Positions 6,643 to 13,788 of a DNA stretch of 52,851 nt are shown here, piece by piece. The DNA is from an uncultured Prevotella sp. (GTDB taxonomy: Bacteria > Bacteroidota > Bacteroidia > Bacteroidales > Bacteroidaceae): contig ONKL01000016.1 in the NCBI GenBank assembly GCA_900318395.1, positions 1 to 52,851 on the forward strand, in the 5' to 3' direction. Both the position numbers and the translations under genes were made by a program. The notes under the pieces are model-generated. The model was not told the origin of the DNA, did not search any database, and worked only from the letters and a program-made list of their open reading frames with translations. Each line of letters opens with the position of its first letter. Within the stretch, counting starts at the first letter, position 1.

Positions 6643-6842
6643 CCCTCAATCTCCTTTATCAAGTCATCCAGACTGTCGTACTTGTAGACGCGCCCCTGCT
6701 CTATATCTTCGATGGCGCGGTCCATGCTAGTCTTCCTACGACGCTTCAGCGTGACGCTACTCACGCCACGTATCAGACTGATGGCCTGCTTAATCTGGTC
6801 AAGCATGGAAACATCCTCTATTGAAACTGTCAGTTGAGTCAT
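6639..6842 (-). CDS. RelB/DinJ-like antitoxin of the broken YafQ pair
   Basis: A 67-residue antitoxin starting MTQLTVSIEDVSMLDQIKQA, with a predicted N-terminal dimerisation/DNA-binding region and the C-terminal GRVYKYDSLDDLIKEIEG that in this family wraps the toxin; the neighbouring antitoxin has the parallel GRVYHANSVDDMFDQILG. It would neutralise YafQ and repress its own promoter. I start at ATG 6840-6842; an upstream in-frame ATG at 6870-6872 lies in the probable -7 box (TAACTTTG, 6870-6877), so it is unlikely to be in the mRNA. It is translationally coupled to the truncated toxin gene by an ATGA overlap. Confidence 0.75.
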   Translation of the reverse strand: MTQLTVSIEDVSMLDQIKQAISLIRGVSSVTLKRRRKTSMDRAIEDIEQGRVYKYDSLDDLIKEIEG

Positions 6843-6960
6843 AATTGCAATTATTGATGAATTCGCATACAAAGTTACGAAATATTCCGCACATTCGTAG
6901 CAATTCTTCGGAAAAATCTACAAGTTTTAACGGGAAAGCAGGTGATCATTCTTCTTCTAC

Positions 6961-6996
6961 CTTGTCATCTCGACCAAGCGCGCTCGACATGACAAG
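6961..6996. repeat. Short palindrome of the GTCAT-TCGA type
   Basis: CTTGTCAT (6961-6968) pairs with ATGACAAG (6989-6996) around CGACC...GCTCGAC; GGAATGACAAGGG follows at 7014. It lies between the two toxin-antitoxin loci. The 6843-7146 gap shows no gene. Confidence 0.45.
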
Positions 6997-7146
6997 AGGG
7001 GGGATGGGTGCTCGGAATGACAAGGGAGTGAGTTTACGAATTATTTGACTTAGCCAAACAATTCGCGTTAAACAATGTTACCATCTCCATCTTTCTCATA
7101 TTTCGTCTCATCATTGTTTATGGTCTGTTGGTTTGAATCCAGAAAA

Positions 7147-7425
7147 TTACCAACCGAAAATATCTGCGTGGGTGCCAGTTTCAAGGAACAAAAGCGTTAG
7201 CTGTTTGTCATTCTGTTCCCAGGTCATCAACCAGTTGGGCTGGATGTGACACTCCCATTGACCTTTATAATTGCCTTTCAATTGGTGAGGGCGATACTCA
7301 TCTGGAAGTGTACCTGTGGCAGAGAGAATCTTTATTGCATGCTTAATGGCATCTATATCCAAGCCTCTCTTGGCACACTTTCTTAAATCTTTCTTAAACT
7401 GATGAGTATAGTCAATACTGTACAT
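7147..7425 (-). CDS. YafQ-family mRNA interferase toxin
   Basis: Type II toxin of RelE/YafQ fold that cleaves mRNA on the ribosome. 92 residues, full length: MYSIDYTHQFKKDLRKCAKR, then PDEYRPHQLKGNYKGQWECH, IQPNWLMTWEQND and the C-terminal LETGTHADIFGW. The histidines of HQLKGN, ECHIQP and GTHADIF, typical of YafQ active sites, are present. It overlaps the antitoxin gene by one base and is co-transcribed with it. It is a paralogue of the truncated toxin 0.5 kb away, so two related systems sit in tandem. Confidence 0.88.
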   Translation of the reverse strand: MYSIDYTHQFKKDLRKCAKRGLDIDAIKHAIKILSATGTLPDEYRPHQLKGNYKGQWECHIQPNWLMTWEQNDKQLTLLFLETGTHADIFGW

Positions 7426-7652
7426 TAGCCAAGAATTTGATCAAACATATCATCGACACTATTGGCGTGATAAACACGTCCGTTCTTGACATCATCCATT
7501 GCTTTTTTGTAATGGGAAGTTTTTGTAATGTCATCAACTTTAGGTGTTGATTTCTGTACCTTGACAGAGGCCACGCCTACAAGCATCTTGCAAGCGCTCT
7601 TTACTTTTGAGACCAAACTCTCATCAGGAACCTGTAACACTATTGTTGCCAT
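7425..7652 (-). CDS. RelB/DinJ-like antitoxin of the intact YafQ pair
   Basis: A 75-residue protein starting MATIVLQVPDESLVSKVKSA, with KVQKSTPKVDDITKTSHYKK in the middle and GRVYHANSVDDMFDQILG at the C-terminus, the presumed toxin-binding segment shared with the antitoxin at 6639-6842. The start is set at ATG 7650-7652, 33 bases below a strong promoter (CAAAGTTA, 7685-7692 on the plus strand); the frame extends to 7715 but that part is promoter. It binds and neutralises the downstream YafQ and probably autorepresses. Confidence 0.8.
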   Translation of the reverse strand: MATIVLQVPDESLVSKVKSACKMLVGVASVKVQKSTPKVDDITKTSHYKKAMDDVKNGRVYHANSVDDMFDQILG

Positions 7653-7684
7653 GATAAATACGTATTTGGATGAATAATCGGCTG

Positions 7685-7716
7685 CAAAGTTACGACAAGT
7701 TTTCCAATCATCCAAA
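7685..7716 (-). promoter_or_regulatory. Promoter of the intact toxin-antitoxin operon
   Basis: Minus-strand TTTG (7713-7716) and TAACTTTG (7685-7692) with 20 bp between, an exact Bacteroidales promoter. The leader to the ATG is about 26 nt. Confidence 0.7.
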
Positions 7717-7758
7717 TATTTCTGCCAAAAACTATGTCTTGAAATAGTGGGGATTGGT

Positions 7759-7829
7759 TAGTCTCGAGCTTTGCTCGCTTGCCTCGGAGAGACGCAAGAA
7801 CGGAGTGAGTGGAGAGATCTAGATAGCAA
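7759..7829. repeat. Degenerate dispersed repeat (TCTCGAG...GGAGAGATCT)
   Basis: GTCTCGAGCTTTGCTCGC ... GGAGTGAGTGGAGAGATCT has the pattern of a short dispersed non-coding repeat with self-complementary ends; a related fragment lies at 6961-6996. No ORF. Confidence 0.35.
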
Positions 7830-7854
7830 GTATAAATTGTTAATTCTGCATAAA

Positions 7855-7900
7855 TTATAACCTTGGTTATTATAACCTTGATTATAATTATGTATCTTTG
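7855..7900 (+). promoter_or_regulatory. Promoter of the ATPase gene with a tandem 15-bp repeat
   Basis: TTATAACCTTGGTTA (7855-7869) is followed immediately by TTATAACCTTGATTA (7870-7884), and a -7 box TATCTTTG sits at 7893-7900. The direct repeats occupy the -33 region, where a regulator could act. No good -33 match is visible otherwise, so an activator is plausible. Confidence 0.5.
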
Positions 7901-7912
7901 CCCCAAAAAAGA

Positions 7913-9049
7913 ATGAGCATGGTACCATTTATGTATGGCTTAATAGCCGAAAACGATAATTTCATTGATCGTGTAGAAGATCGCAGACAGCTGAAAACAT
8001 TTCTTGGTGGCGGCATCAATGTAATGCTGATTTCACCGCGTCGCTGGGGCAAATCTTCTTTGGTTAAGGCCGCAATGGAAGAACTTAAAGAGGAAGACAA
8101 GCAGGTCAGAGTCTGTTACTTAGACGCATCGAAAGTCATCTCAGAAGATGAATTCTACAACAAGTTTGCAATGTCAGTCATTGAGTCTGCCTCTTCCACA
8201 TTGGAGAAGAAATGGGCTGATTTCAAGCAATATGTTCAGGCACTCATACCTGGTGTGAAGTTGAAAGCATCAGCTTTTGATACCATTGATATGGAGATGG
8301 AACTGAATTTTGCCCCTCTGAAGGACAGTGCAGAGAAAGTATTGCAGTTGCCAGAACAAATAGCTAAAGATAAAGGTTTGCATATTATCGTATGCATCGA
8401 CGAATTCCAACAGTTGTCCTTTCTTCCTAACTGGAAGAAGATGGAGGCAACGATGCGTTCGGTGTGGCAACACCAACATCATGCCAGCTATTGCCTATAT
8501 GGCAGCAAACGTCACATGATGAAGGATATCTTTAATAACAGCAACAACCCCTTCTATCGCTTTGGACAGGTGTTGCTGATGAAGAAGATTGAAAAAGAAT
8601 ATTGGCTACCATACATCATGAAAGGGTTTACGAAGACTGGCAAGCGTATCTCTGAGGAACTGGCTTCGAAGATATGTGACACTGTGGCCTGCCACTCATG
8701 GTATGTTCAGCAATTATCTCTCTTTGTATGGATGAATACGGAGACAGAAGCGACAGAAGACATTTTCAATCGTCAGCTGCAGGTTGTGATTGACACAAAC
8801 GCGGATATGTTCGTCAAGGATATTGAGAGCCTTGCTGCCTCCCAAGTAGCTATGCTTCGTGCCGTATCAGCAGGAGAGACTCAGTTTAATTCTAAAGAAG
8901 TGGTAGAACGCTATGGACTTGGTGCACCTCGTACTATTACTCTCAATAAGAAGACACTTATCAAGCGTGATATTATTGAAGTCTGTGGTGATGGCTATCA
9001 GTTCGTTGATCCCATTTATGCATTATGGTTTAAACGGGAGTATATGTAA
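7913..9049 (+). CDS. AAA/STAND-type ATPase (archaeal ATPase-like family)
   Basis: A 378-residue ATP-binding protein of the family in which a P-loop domain precedes a small helical/winged-helix C-terminal part. Walker A is SPRRWGKSSLV, Walker B is IIVCIDEFQQL with the Asp-Glu pair, a sensor Arg region follows (YCLYGSKRHMM), and there is a C-terminal winged helix (TITLNKKTLIKRDIIEVCGD). Such proteins are frequent in Bacteroidetes accessory regions; cellular role is unknown, with DNA processing, defence or mobile-element control all proposed for relatives. ATG 7913 follows the -7 box by 12 bases; the listed TTG start at 7898 lies in the promoter. It stands alone beside two toxin-antitoxin loci. 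Confidence 0.75.
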   Translation: MSMVPFMYGLIAENDNFIDRVEDRRQLKTFLGGGINVMLISPRRWGKSSLVKAAMEELKEEDKQVRVCYLDASKVISEDEFYNKFAMSVIESASSTLEKKWADFKQYVQALIPGVKLKASAFDTIDMEMELNFAPLKDSAEKVLQLPEQIAKDKGLHIIVCIDEFQQLSFLPNWKKMEATMRSVWQHQHHASYCLYGSKRHMMKDIFNNSNNPFYRFGQVLLMKKIEKEYWLPYIMKGFTKTGKRISEELASKICDTVACHSWYVQQLSLFVWMNTETEATEDIFNRQLQVVIDTNADMFVKDIESLAASQVAMLRAVSAGETQFNSKEVVERYGLGAPRTITLNKKTLIKRDIIEVCGDGYQFVDPIYALWFKREYM

Positions 9050-9192
9050 TGAAGGACTATTCCATGCCAGCCTTCACTTTTCACTACAGGTGACACTGTG
9101 ACACCTTAAAATATAATCTGATTCAGGGTAACACAGTCTCAGCCGGTCTGATCGGCAATCGTAGCCGACTAAAAAGATTCGTCGCGCTGGGG

Positions 9193-9471
9193 TCAGATTC
9201 GCTTTACGGTATCGCAAAGGTCGCTGACTGCGGAGCGGTGGGTGATGAGGAGCATCGTCTGTTGCGGGTAGGCGGCGAATATGCGGGCATAGAGAGTCTG
9301 CTCGGTCTGCTCGTCGAGCGAACTGCTGATCTCGTCGAAGAGGAAGATATCCCCGCCGTGGAGCAGCCCGAGCACCACTTGCCCGATGCCTGCGGCGATG
9401 TGTACCGCCGTGTTCCAGCGGATGCCTCGCGAGTTACGCCATAGCCAACCCAGGTAATTGATCTTAGACAC
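9193..9471 (-). pseudogene. ABC exporter collapsed by internal deletion
   Basis: Residues 1-36 (GTG start, INYLGWLWRNSRGIRWN then VVLGLL) look like the start of an ABC exporter's transmembrane domain. They are joined without a frameshift to the end of a nucleotide-binding domain: GGDIFLFDEISSSLDEQTEQ (Walker B plus D-loop) and LLITHRSAVSDLCDTV (H-loop). The rest of the membrane domain, the Walker A and the ABC signature, roughly 450-500 codons, are gone. The junction falls at a shared 'GLL' segment, suggesting a deletion. The end of the frame runs into a fragment of the palindromic repeat (CGCGCTGGGGTCAGA, 9183-9197). In related clusters this gene exports the product matured by the neighbouring enzymes. 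The 9050-9192 gap holds a small AGGTGACACTGTGACACCT hairpin only. Confidence 0.75.
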
Positions 9472-9485
9472 GGATTAACACGGCT

Positions 9486-9755
9486 TTATTCTATGACGCT
9501 GACATTCTGCCACTCGGTGATGATGTCGGCGACATCCTTTCGGGCCTCGTCTGCCGTCACGTCGTATTCCTCACAAAGTTTGTCGGCCAGGGCCTCGATG
9601 GTGAAGTCACCCATTGCCTGAGCCTGTTTCCAGAGCCAGCCGGCGGTCTCGTTGAGCGCCAGCATCTTGCCGAAGTTGATGGCACCGAGGCCCTCACCCA
9701 TAATCACCCGTTCGCCGCACACCTCGCGCAGCACAAATCCTTTTTTAATCTTCAT
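9486..9755 (-). CDS. PqqD-like RiPP recognition protein
   Basis: An 89-residue PqqD-family protein, the small winged-helix module that binds leader peptides of ribosomally made, modified peptides. It starts MKIKKGFVLREVCGERVIMG and shows GKMLALNETAGWLWKQAQ and ADKLCEEYDVTADEARKDVA, matching the family's FxLNxxGxxIW and L...F.v....a..DV pattern. The adjacent peptidase, kinase, nucleotidyltransferase and exporter remnant support a RiPP-type locus. No precursor peptide gene was found in the intergenic spaces, all too short. Upstream lies a heptad repeat array (9756-9801). Confidence 0.82.
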   Translation of the reverse strand: MKIKKGFVLREVCGERVIMGEGLGAINFGKMLALNETAGWLWKQAQAMGDFTIEALADKLCEEYDVTADEARKDVADIITEWQNVSVIE

Positions 9756-9801
9756 CTCTTAACTCTTAATTCTTAACTCTTAACTCTTAAATCTTAACTC
9801 T
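9756..9801. repeat. Heptanucleotide tandem array, ACTCTTA type
   Basis: Six degenerate 7-bp units (ACTCTTA, ATTCTTA, ACTCTTA, ACTCTTA, AATCTTA, ACTCTCC) fill the junction between the PqqD-like gene and the peptidase gene. The array also supplies the last codons (RVKI) and stop of the peptidase. Confidence 0.7.
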
Positions 9802-10224
9802 CCGATATATTGCCAATAAATATCTTCTGATGGGGCGCAGCCAGAACCACACCTTTGCAGCCCGCTTCCGCCACCCGTTATATAAATAATGTGTCCGCTC
9901 CTTCGCATCCACCACATGGGTCACCAGAGCTTTGATGTCATTGAGCAGACAATGTTCCGTACCCACCAGATTGCCGTCGCCCATCAACGTAACGTTATCT
10001 CCGTCGATATGGATAATCCGATGCACCACATACCGATAGCCGTCAGCCCAGGCCAGCACCACGTCACCGACTTCCAGTTGCTCTGGCTCCTGCAAGATAA
10101 CGCTCTCCTTGCCCCCGATGATAAACGGCAGCATACTGTTGCCATTCACTGGCAGTGTTACGCTCACGCCTTCATCCACCAACCTGATGGCTTCCTCTAT
10201 GATCTCATTGTCGGTCACAATCAT
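9787..10224 (-). CDS. S24/S26-type signal-peptidase-like protein
   Basis: A 145-residue protein of the LexA/signal peptidase I fold. The N-terminal half has VTLPVNGNSMLPFI, the classical (G)xSMxP motif with the nucleophilic serine, and later RYVVHRIIHIDGDNVTLMGD, the region that carries the second catalytic residue and the GDN box. The C-terminus is basic and aromatic (KVWFWLRPIRRYLLAIYRRV), possibly membrane-associated. In this locus it could process a precursor peptide, as SipW-like peptidases do. Its last residues and stop codon are formed by the heptad array. It sits 23 bases after the kinase gene in one operon. Confidence 0.75.
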   Translation of the reverse strand: MIVTDNEIIEEAIRLVDEGVSVTLPVNGNSMLPFIIGGKESVILQEPEQLEVGDVVLAWADGYRYVVHRIIHIDGDNVTLMGDGNLVGTEHCLLNDIKALVTHVVDAKERTHYLYNGWRKRAAKVWFWLRPIRRYLLAIYRRVKI

Positions 10225-10247
10225 CTGATTATTAAATTGTTACATTT

Positions 10248-11123
10248 TTAAATTTTTACATTGCTACAGCACAGACGTGCTGCAGCTTCGTCGGGCAGAC
10301 ACTCCAGATGCCAAACGGGGACAGAAGATGCCAGCGCGTTCTCCGTCTGATGAAGTCCGTCGGCGATACGCTCATCCCAGCGCTTGCCGCTGATGCTCTC
10401 CACCAGTGCCGCATACGCATAGATGCCGCTCAGACGCTGTATCTTGTTATAAGGTGCCTGACTCAGCACGACGATGCCGCTCAATGGATAACTCACATTC
10501 CGATAACAAGGAGTCTTACCGCTCCAAGGCGAGCCATAGACCGTCGCTGTACCATCCTCGTCGATACGCACCACTGGGTTATCATCGTTCACTAGTGCCG
10601 TACCCGCTATATACCGCTGCCACAGACTGGCATGAGTGCTTTTCCCCGTACCGCTTGGGCCGAGGAACATATATCCCCGGTCTTCGTAACTCACCACAGC
10701 CGCATGGAAGAGCACCGTTCCCTTATCTGCCGTAGCCAGCGCAAACATAATCATCAGTGCATTGTCGATAGCCATCTTTTCGTGCTTGCCCGTCGTGATA
10801 AGCCGCCCCATGCTATAGTCGTCCGAGCAGACGAGCCAGCCTGCCGACTCGCCGTGCCAATGAAATTCAAAGACCGCTTCACCTGCAGCCGTATGTCCGC
10901 AGATAATCGTCTGTCCCTCGTCCTCCTGTCGCATTTCCTCGGTATATTCAGGAGCATGGTGAATCACGGGGACAGGTCGCGTGATATGCAGCTTTGCTGC
11001 AATCATGGACCTGTCCCCATGATTCACAAACGGCGCATAGTTGGACATCAGCGCGAATACTTCTTCCTCGCCACTCACACCGAATGTGTGCCCTGCCACC
11101 TTATAATAATTAGTCACTGTCAT
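10248..11123 (-). CDS. HprK-like kinase carrying a palindrome-encoded insert
   Basis: A 291-residue protein related to HPr kinase/phosphorylase and to the kinases of lasso-peptide clusters that phosphorylate peptide products. It has the P-loop FLGPSGTGKSTHASLWQ (about residues 152-168), DDNPVVRID, and a downstream YGSPWSGK segment typical of these kinases. It overlaps the nucleotidyltransferase gene by 4 bases (ATGA). Oddity: residues 33-55 (starting VNHGDRSMIAAK) are encoded exactly by a 69-bp near-perfect palindrome at 10959-11027, which looks like an in-frame repeat insertion into the N-terminal domain. Whether the protein still folds is unclear; the kinase core is untouched. The C-terminal VKI and stop come from AT-rich tandem DNA. 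Confidence 0.78.
   Translation of the reverse strand: MTVTNYYKVAGHTFGVSGEEEVFALMSNYAPFVNHGDRSMIAAKLHITRPVPVIHHAPEYTEEMRQEDEGQTIICGHTAAGEAVFEFHWHGESAGWLVCSDDYSMGRLITTGKHEKMAIDNALMIMFALATADKGTVLFHAAVVSYEDRGYMFLGPSGTGKSTHASLWQRYIAGTALVNDDNPVVRIDEDGTATVYGSPWSGKTPCYRNVSYPLSGIVVLSQAPYNKIQRLSGIYAYAALVESISGKRWDERIADGLHQTENALASSVPVWHLECLPDEAAARLCCSNVKI
10959..11027. repeat. In-frame palindromic element inside the kinase gene
   Basis: 69 bp beginning GTGAATCACGGGGACAGGTC and ending GACCTGTCCCCATGATTCAC, with arms of about 31 bp matching at roughly 27 positions. Its length is 23 codons and its boundaries fall on codon boundaries. GGGGACAGG also occurs in the non-coding repeat at about 1889. Confidence 0.75.
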
Positions 11124-12232
11124 CTTTGAATGTCTCTTATTGATAGTGTTCTGTACTTGATGCGGATGGGCAGTGTCGTGACGACAGCCTTACAGAAATT
11201 CACCTCCACCCAGAATTCCTCCCAAAAATCGAAGCGCATCAGCTTCAGGTGGCGCAAGCGTCCTTCCATGACTCGCCTGATGACAGCGTGCTTCTCTCTT
11301 TCAGCATAATGCCCGAAGTTGCCGCCCGCCATGATCTCGCGCAGCATCCACTCGCCGCGATAGCTGTCGGGCTGGCAGAGCATCAGACCTTCGTCGAGAT
11401 GCAGCACCTCGCCGAGCACCCACATCAGGGCAGCAGCCGTGTGCCTGAGTCCGAAGCTGCCGAGCAGCGCTGCCACCTCCCGACGGTCTTCCTCAGAGGA
11501 ATTCTTCAACAGCCAGTAATAGTCGCAGACATGACGCAGCCCGATGCCGCCAACCAGGAAATGACGCTGCACATGGGCCATCTGCATCATGAGCGCGAAC
11601 CGAACCGAGGGGACATTGAAACCCTCATCCACGGGCAGGCATGAGCTGGCAATCTCCTGCTCCAGCCACCGTTGCAGCCGGCGGTTGGTAAAGGGATTGA
11701 AGTTGCCTGAAGAGGGCCGGAAGTGTACTTCCACGACGATATGATCCTTCGTCGGTGGCAGATGGACATGATGATAGGAGGCCGAGGGCTTTCCCTCTAC
11801 CGATGTCGAACCCAGTTCAGTCACCAGTCCTAACTCCTGGAGCAGCGCAATGACGCTCTTCTTGCCACCTTCCACCCAGATGTCGATATCCCCAGGCTGT
11901 CGCGCAAACTTGTCGGGATAAAGCCGTGCATTGGCCTGACCTTTCAGAATGGCCGAACGGCGACCATGGTCGGTGAAGAGCTTGGTCAGGCGCGCTGCCT
12001 CCTGATTCTGCAGTTTGTTCAACCCGCGAATGGCCTCAGCCTCTGCTGTCCAGTTCATTGCCACGTCCATCGGCATATTGGCCTTGTCTGTATAGCACAG
12101 ACCGACCATCGACTGCCGCACCGCAGTCTGATACAGCCACCGCCAATCGTCGTCGGTCAGCGGGGCATCGAAAGTCTGGCCGGTCATCGCCGTCCTCACC
12201 AGTGCAAACAGTTTATTCTCAAGTTGATTCAT
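11120..12232 (-). CDS. Nucleotidyltransferase-family protein of a RiPP-like cluster
   Basis: About 370 residues, resembling the uncharacterised nucleotidyltransferase family (NTP_transf_5 type) that accompanies HprK-like kinases and PqqD proteins in peptide-modifying clusters. The core is SAILKGQANARLYPDKFARQ followed by PGDIDIWV (the DxD metal site) and later HIVVEVHFRPSSGN (the third acidic strand). The C-terminal half is helical (MAHVQRHFLVGGIGLRHVCD). Its substrate is unknown; in such clusters a nucleotidyl transfer to the peptide is an inference. ATG 12230-12232 was chosen because it lies 8 bases below a -7 box; the frame continues upstream through promoter and palindromic DNA. It is first gene of the minus-strand operon down to 9193. 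Confidence 0.75.
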   Translation of the reverse strand: MNQLENKLFALVRTAMTGQTFDAPLTDDDWRWLYQTAVRQSMVGLCYTDKANMPMDVAMNWTAEAEAIRGLNKLQNQEAARLTKLFTDHGRRSAILKGQANARLYPDKFARQPGDIDIWVEGGKKSVIALLQELGLVTELGSTSVEGKPSASYHHVHLPPTKDHIVVEVHFRPSSGNFNPFTNRRLQRWLEQEIASSCLPVDEGFNVPSVRFALMMQMAHVQRHFLVGGIGLRHVCDYYWLLKNSSEEDRREVAALLGSFGLRHTAAALMWVLGEVLHLDEGLMLCQPDSYRGEWMLREIMAGGNFGHYAEREKHAVIRRVMEGRLRHLKLMRFDFWEEFWVEVNFCKAVVTTLPIRIKYRTLSIRDIQR

Positions 12233-12240
12233 TTTGGCTG

Positions 12241-12248
12241 CAAAGGTA
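12241..12248 (-). promoter_or_regulatory. -7 box of the RiPP-like operon promoter
   Basis: TACCTTTG on the minus strand (CAAAGGTA on plus). The -33 element is weak. The start codon is 8 bases downstream. The 12233-12453 interval is a divergent promoter region that also contains a small palindrome (CTGGGGCC-like words at 12303-12340). Confidence 0.55.
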
Positions 12249-12386
12249 GTACAAAATTTCGATTCAGCGAAGATAATGCGAAAAAATTTGGAATTTTGCA
12301 ACTCGGGGCCTGGCCCCAGAGTGCAGAACAGCTCTGGGCGCAAAGGGAAGTGGTATCGTCTGCTGATAAAAAATATCGATAAAAAG

Positions 12387-12417
12387 TTGGTTAATTGCGT
12401 TTTTTTTTGTTACTTTG
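12387..12417 (+). promoter_or_regulatory. Promoter of the fucose operon
   Basis: TTGG at 12387-12390 and TTACTTTG at 12410-12417, 19 bp apart, close to the Bacteroidales consensus. Start codon at 12454. Confidence 0.5.
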
Positions 12418-12453
12418 CAAGCAATTTCATTGATTATCAACTATTCATTAAAT

Positions 12454-13770
12454 ATGCACAAGCAACAATCAGCCCTGATTACGAAGGACGGCGTCAGTTA
12501 TCTGATCCCTTTTATCCTCGTAACGTTCTGCTTTGCCCTCTGGGGTTTTGCCAATGATATCACCAATCCGATGGTGAAGGCGTTCTCTAAGATCTTCCGT
12601 ATGAATGTCACTGAGGGCGCCCTCGTTCAGGTGGCCTTCTATGGCGGCTACTTCTGTATGGCGTTCCCTGCTGCCATCTTCATTCGCAAGTACTCTTATA
12701 AGGCAGGTGTACTGATGGGACTCGGACTCTATGCGGTTGGTGCCCTACTTTTCTTCCCTGCAAAGAGCATTGGCATCTACGGTTGTTTCCTGGTGGCTTA
12801 CTTCATTATGACCTGCGGACTCTCATTTCTGGAAACAAGTTGTAACCCCTATATCCTGACGATGGGACCAGAAGAGACTGCCACGCGACGCCTGAACATG
12901 GCACAGTGCTTCAACCCTTGTGGGTCGATCATCGGTATGTTTGTGGCGATGAACTACATCCAGGCGAAGCTCAACCCCATGAGCAGCGACGAACGTGCCC
13001 TGTTGGGCGATGCAGAATTCGAGGCGCTAAAGGATGCTGATCTGAGTGTGCTCATCTCACCTTACTTAATCATAGGATTGGTCATCGTGGCGATGTTCAT
13101 GCTCATCCGCTTCTATAAGATGCCTCATATCGGCGATCAGAACCACGACATCCATCCTCTGACCACCCTGCGACGCATCTTTGCACTGAAATACTACCGC
13201 GAGGGAGTCATCGCCCAATTTTTCTACGTGGGTGCCCAGATCATGTGCTGGACATTTATTATCCAGTATGGCACCCGTGTCTTTATGGCTGAGGGGATGG
13301 ACGAACAGAGTGCCGAGGTCTTGTCGCAGCAGTTTAATATCTATGCGATGATCTTCTTCATCTGTTCGCGCTTCATCGCCACCTTCCTCATGAAGTATGT
13401 GAAGCCCGCCATGCTGTTGGCCATCTTTGGCATCATGGCGATGGTGTTCACGGTGGGTGTCATCGCCTTCCAGAACCGTATGGGTGTCTACTGTCTGGTG
13501 TGCGTCAGTGGTTGTATGTCACTGATGTTCCCCACAATCTATGGTATCGCCCTCGATGGTCTGGGCGACGATGCAAAGTTTGGTGCAGCAGGCCTCATCA
13601 TGGCCATTCTGGGTGGTTCCGTGCTTCCCCCATTACAGGCGATGATCATCGATCAGGGAACGGTTTTCGGAGACTTTCCAGCCACGAACGCCTCGTTTGT
13701 GCTGCCCTTCGTCTGCTTTATAATCGTCACCCTCTATGGCTTCAGAATCCACTATAAAAGGGAAAGATAA
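12454..13770 (+). CDS. fucP: L-fucose:H+ symporter (FucP, MFS)
   Basis: A 438-residue, 12-helix major facilitator of the FHS family, importing L-fucose with protons across the inner membrane. Family signatures: ILVTFCFALWGFANDITNPM in helix 1, GALVQVAFYGGYFCMAFPAA, and ETSCNPYILTMGPEETATRR with NMAQCFNPCGSIIG in helices 4-5, plus LGDDAKFGAAGLIMAILGGS. ATG 12454 gives a short hydrophilic N-terminus (MHKQQSALITKDG), as in E. coli FucP. Aldo/keto reductase, amidohydrolase and alcohol dehydrogenase genes follow closely, which supports fucose or a related deoxysugar as substrate. Confidence 0.88.
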   Translation: MHKQQSALITKDGVSYLIPFILVTFCFALWGFANDITNPMVKAFSKIFRMNVTEGALVQVAFYGGYFCMAFPAAIFIRKYSYKAGVLMGLGLYAVGALLFFPAKSIGIYGCFLVAYFIMTCGLSFLETSCNPYILTMGPEETATRRLNMAQCFNPCGSIIGMFVAMNYIQAKLNPMSSDERALLGDAEFEALKDADLSVLISPYLIIGLVIVAMFMLIRFYKMPHIGDQNHDIHPLTTLRRIFALKYYREGVIAQFFYVGAQIMCWTFIIQYGTRVFMAEGMDEQSAEVLSQQFNIYAMIFFICSRFIATFLMKYVKPAMLLAIFGIMAMVFTVGVIAFQNRMGVYCLVCVSGCMSLMFPTIYGIALDGLGDDAKFGAAGLIMAILGGSVLPPLQAMIIDQGTVFGDFPATNASFVLPFVCFIIVTLYGFRIHYKRER

Positions 13771-13788
13771 AAAGTAAAAAAGATAAAT

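Noticed and set aside
9471-12453. Lasso peptide cluster proper
   Set aside because: No asparagine-synthetase-like cyclase, transglutaminase-like protease or precursor is present; only kinase, PqqD and nucleotidyltransferase parts match.
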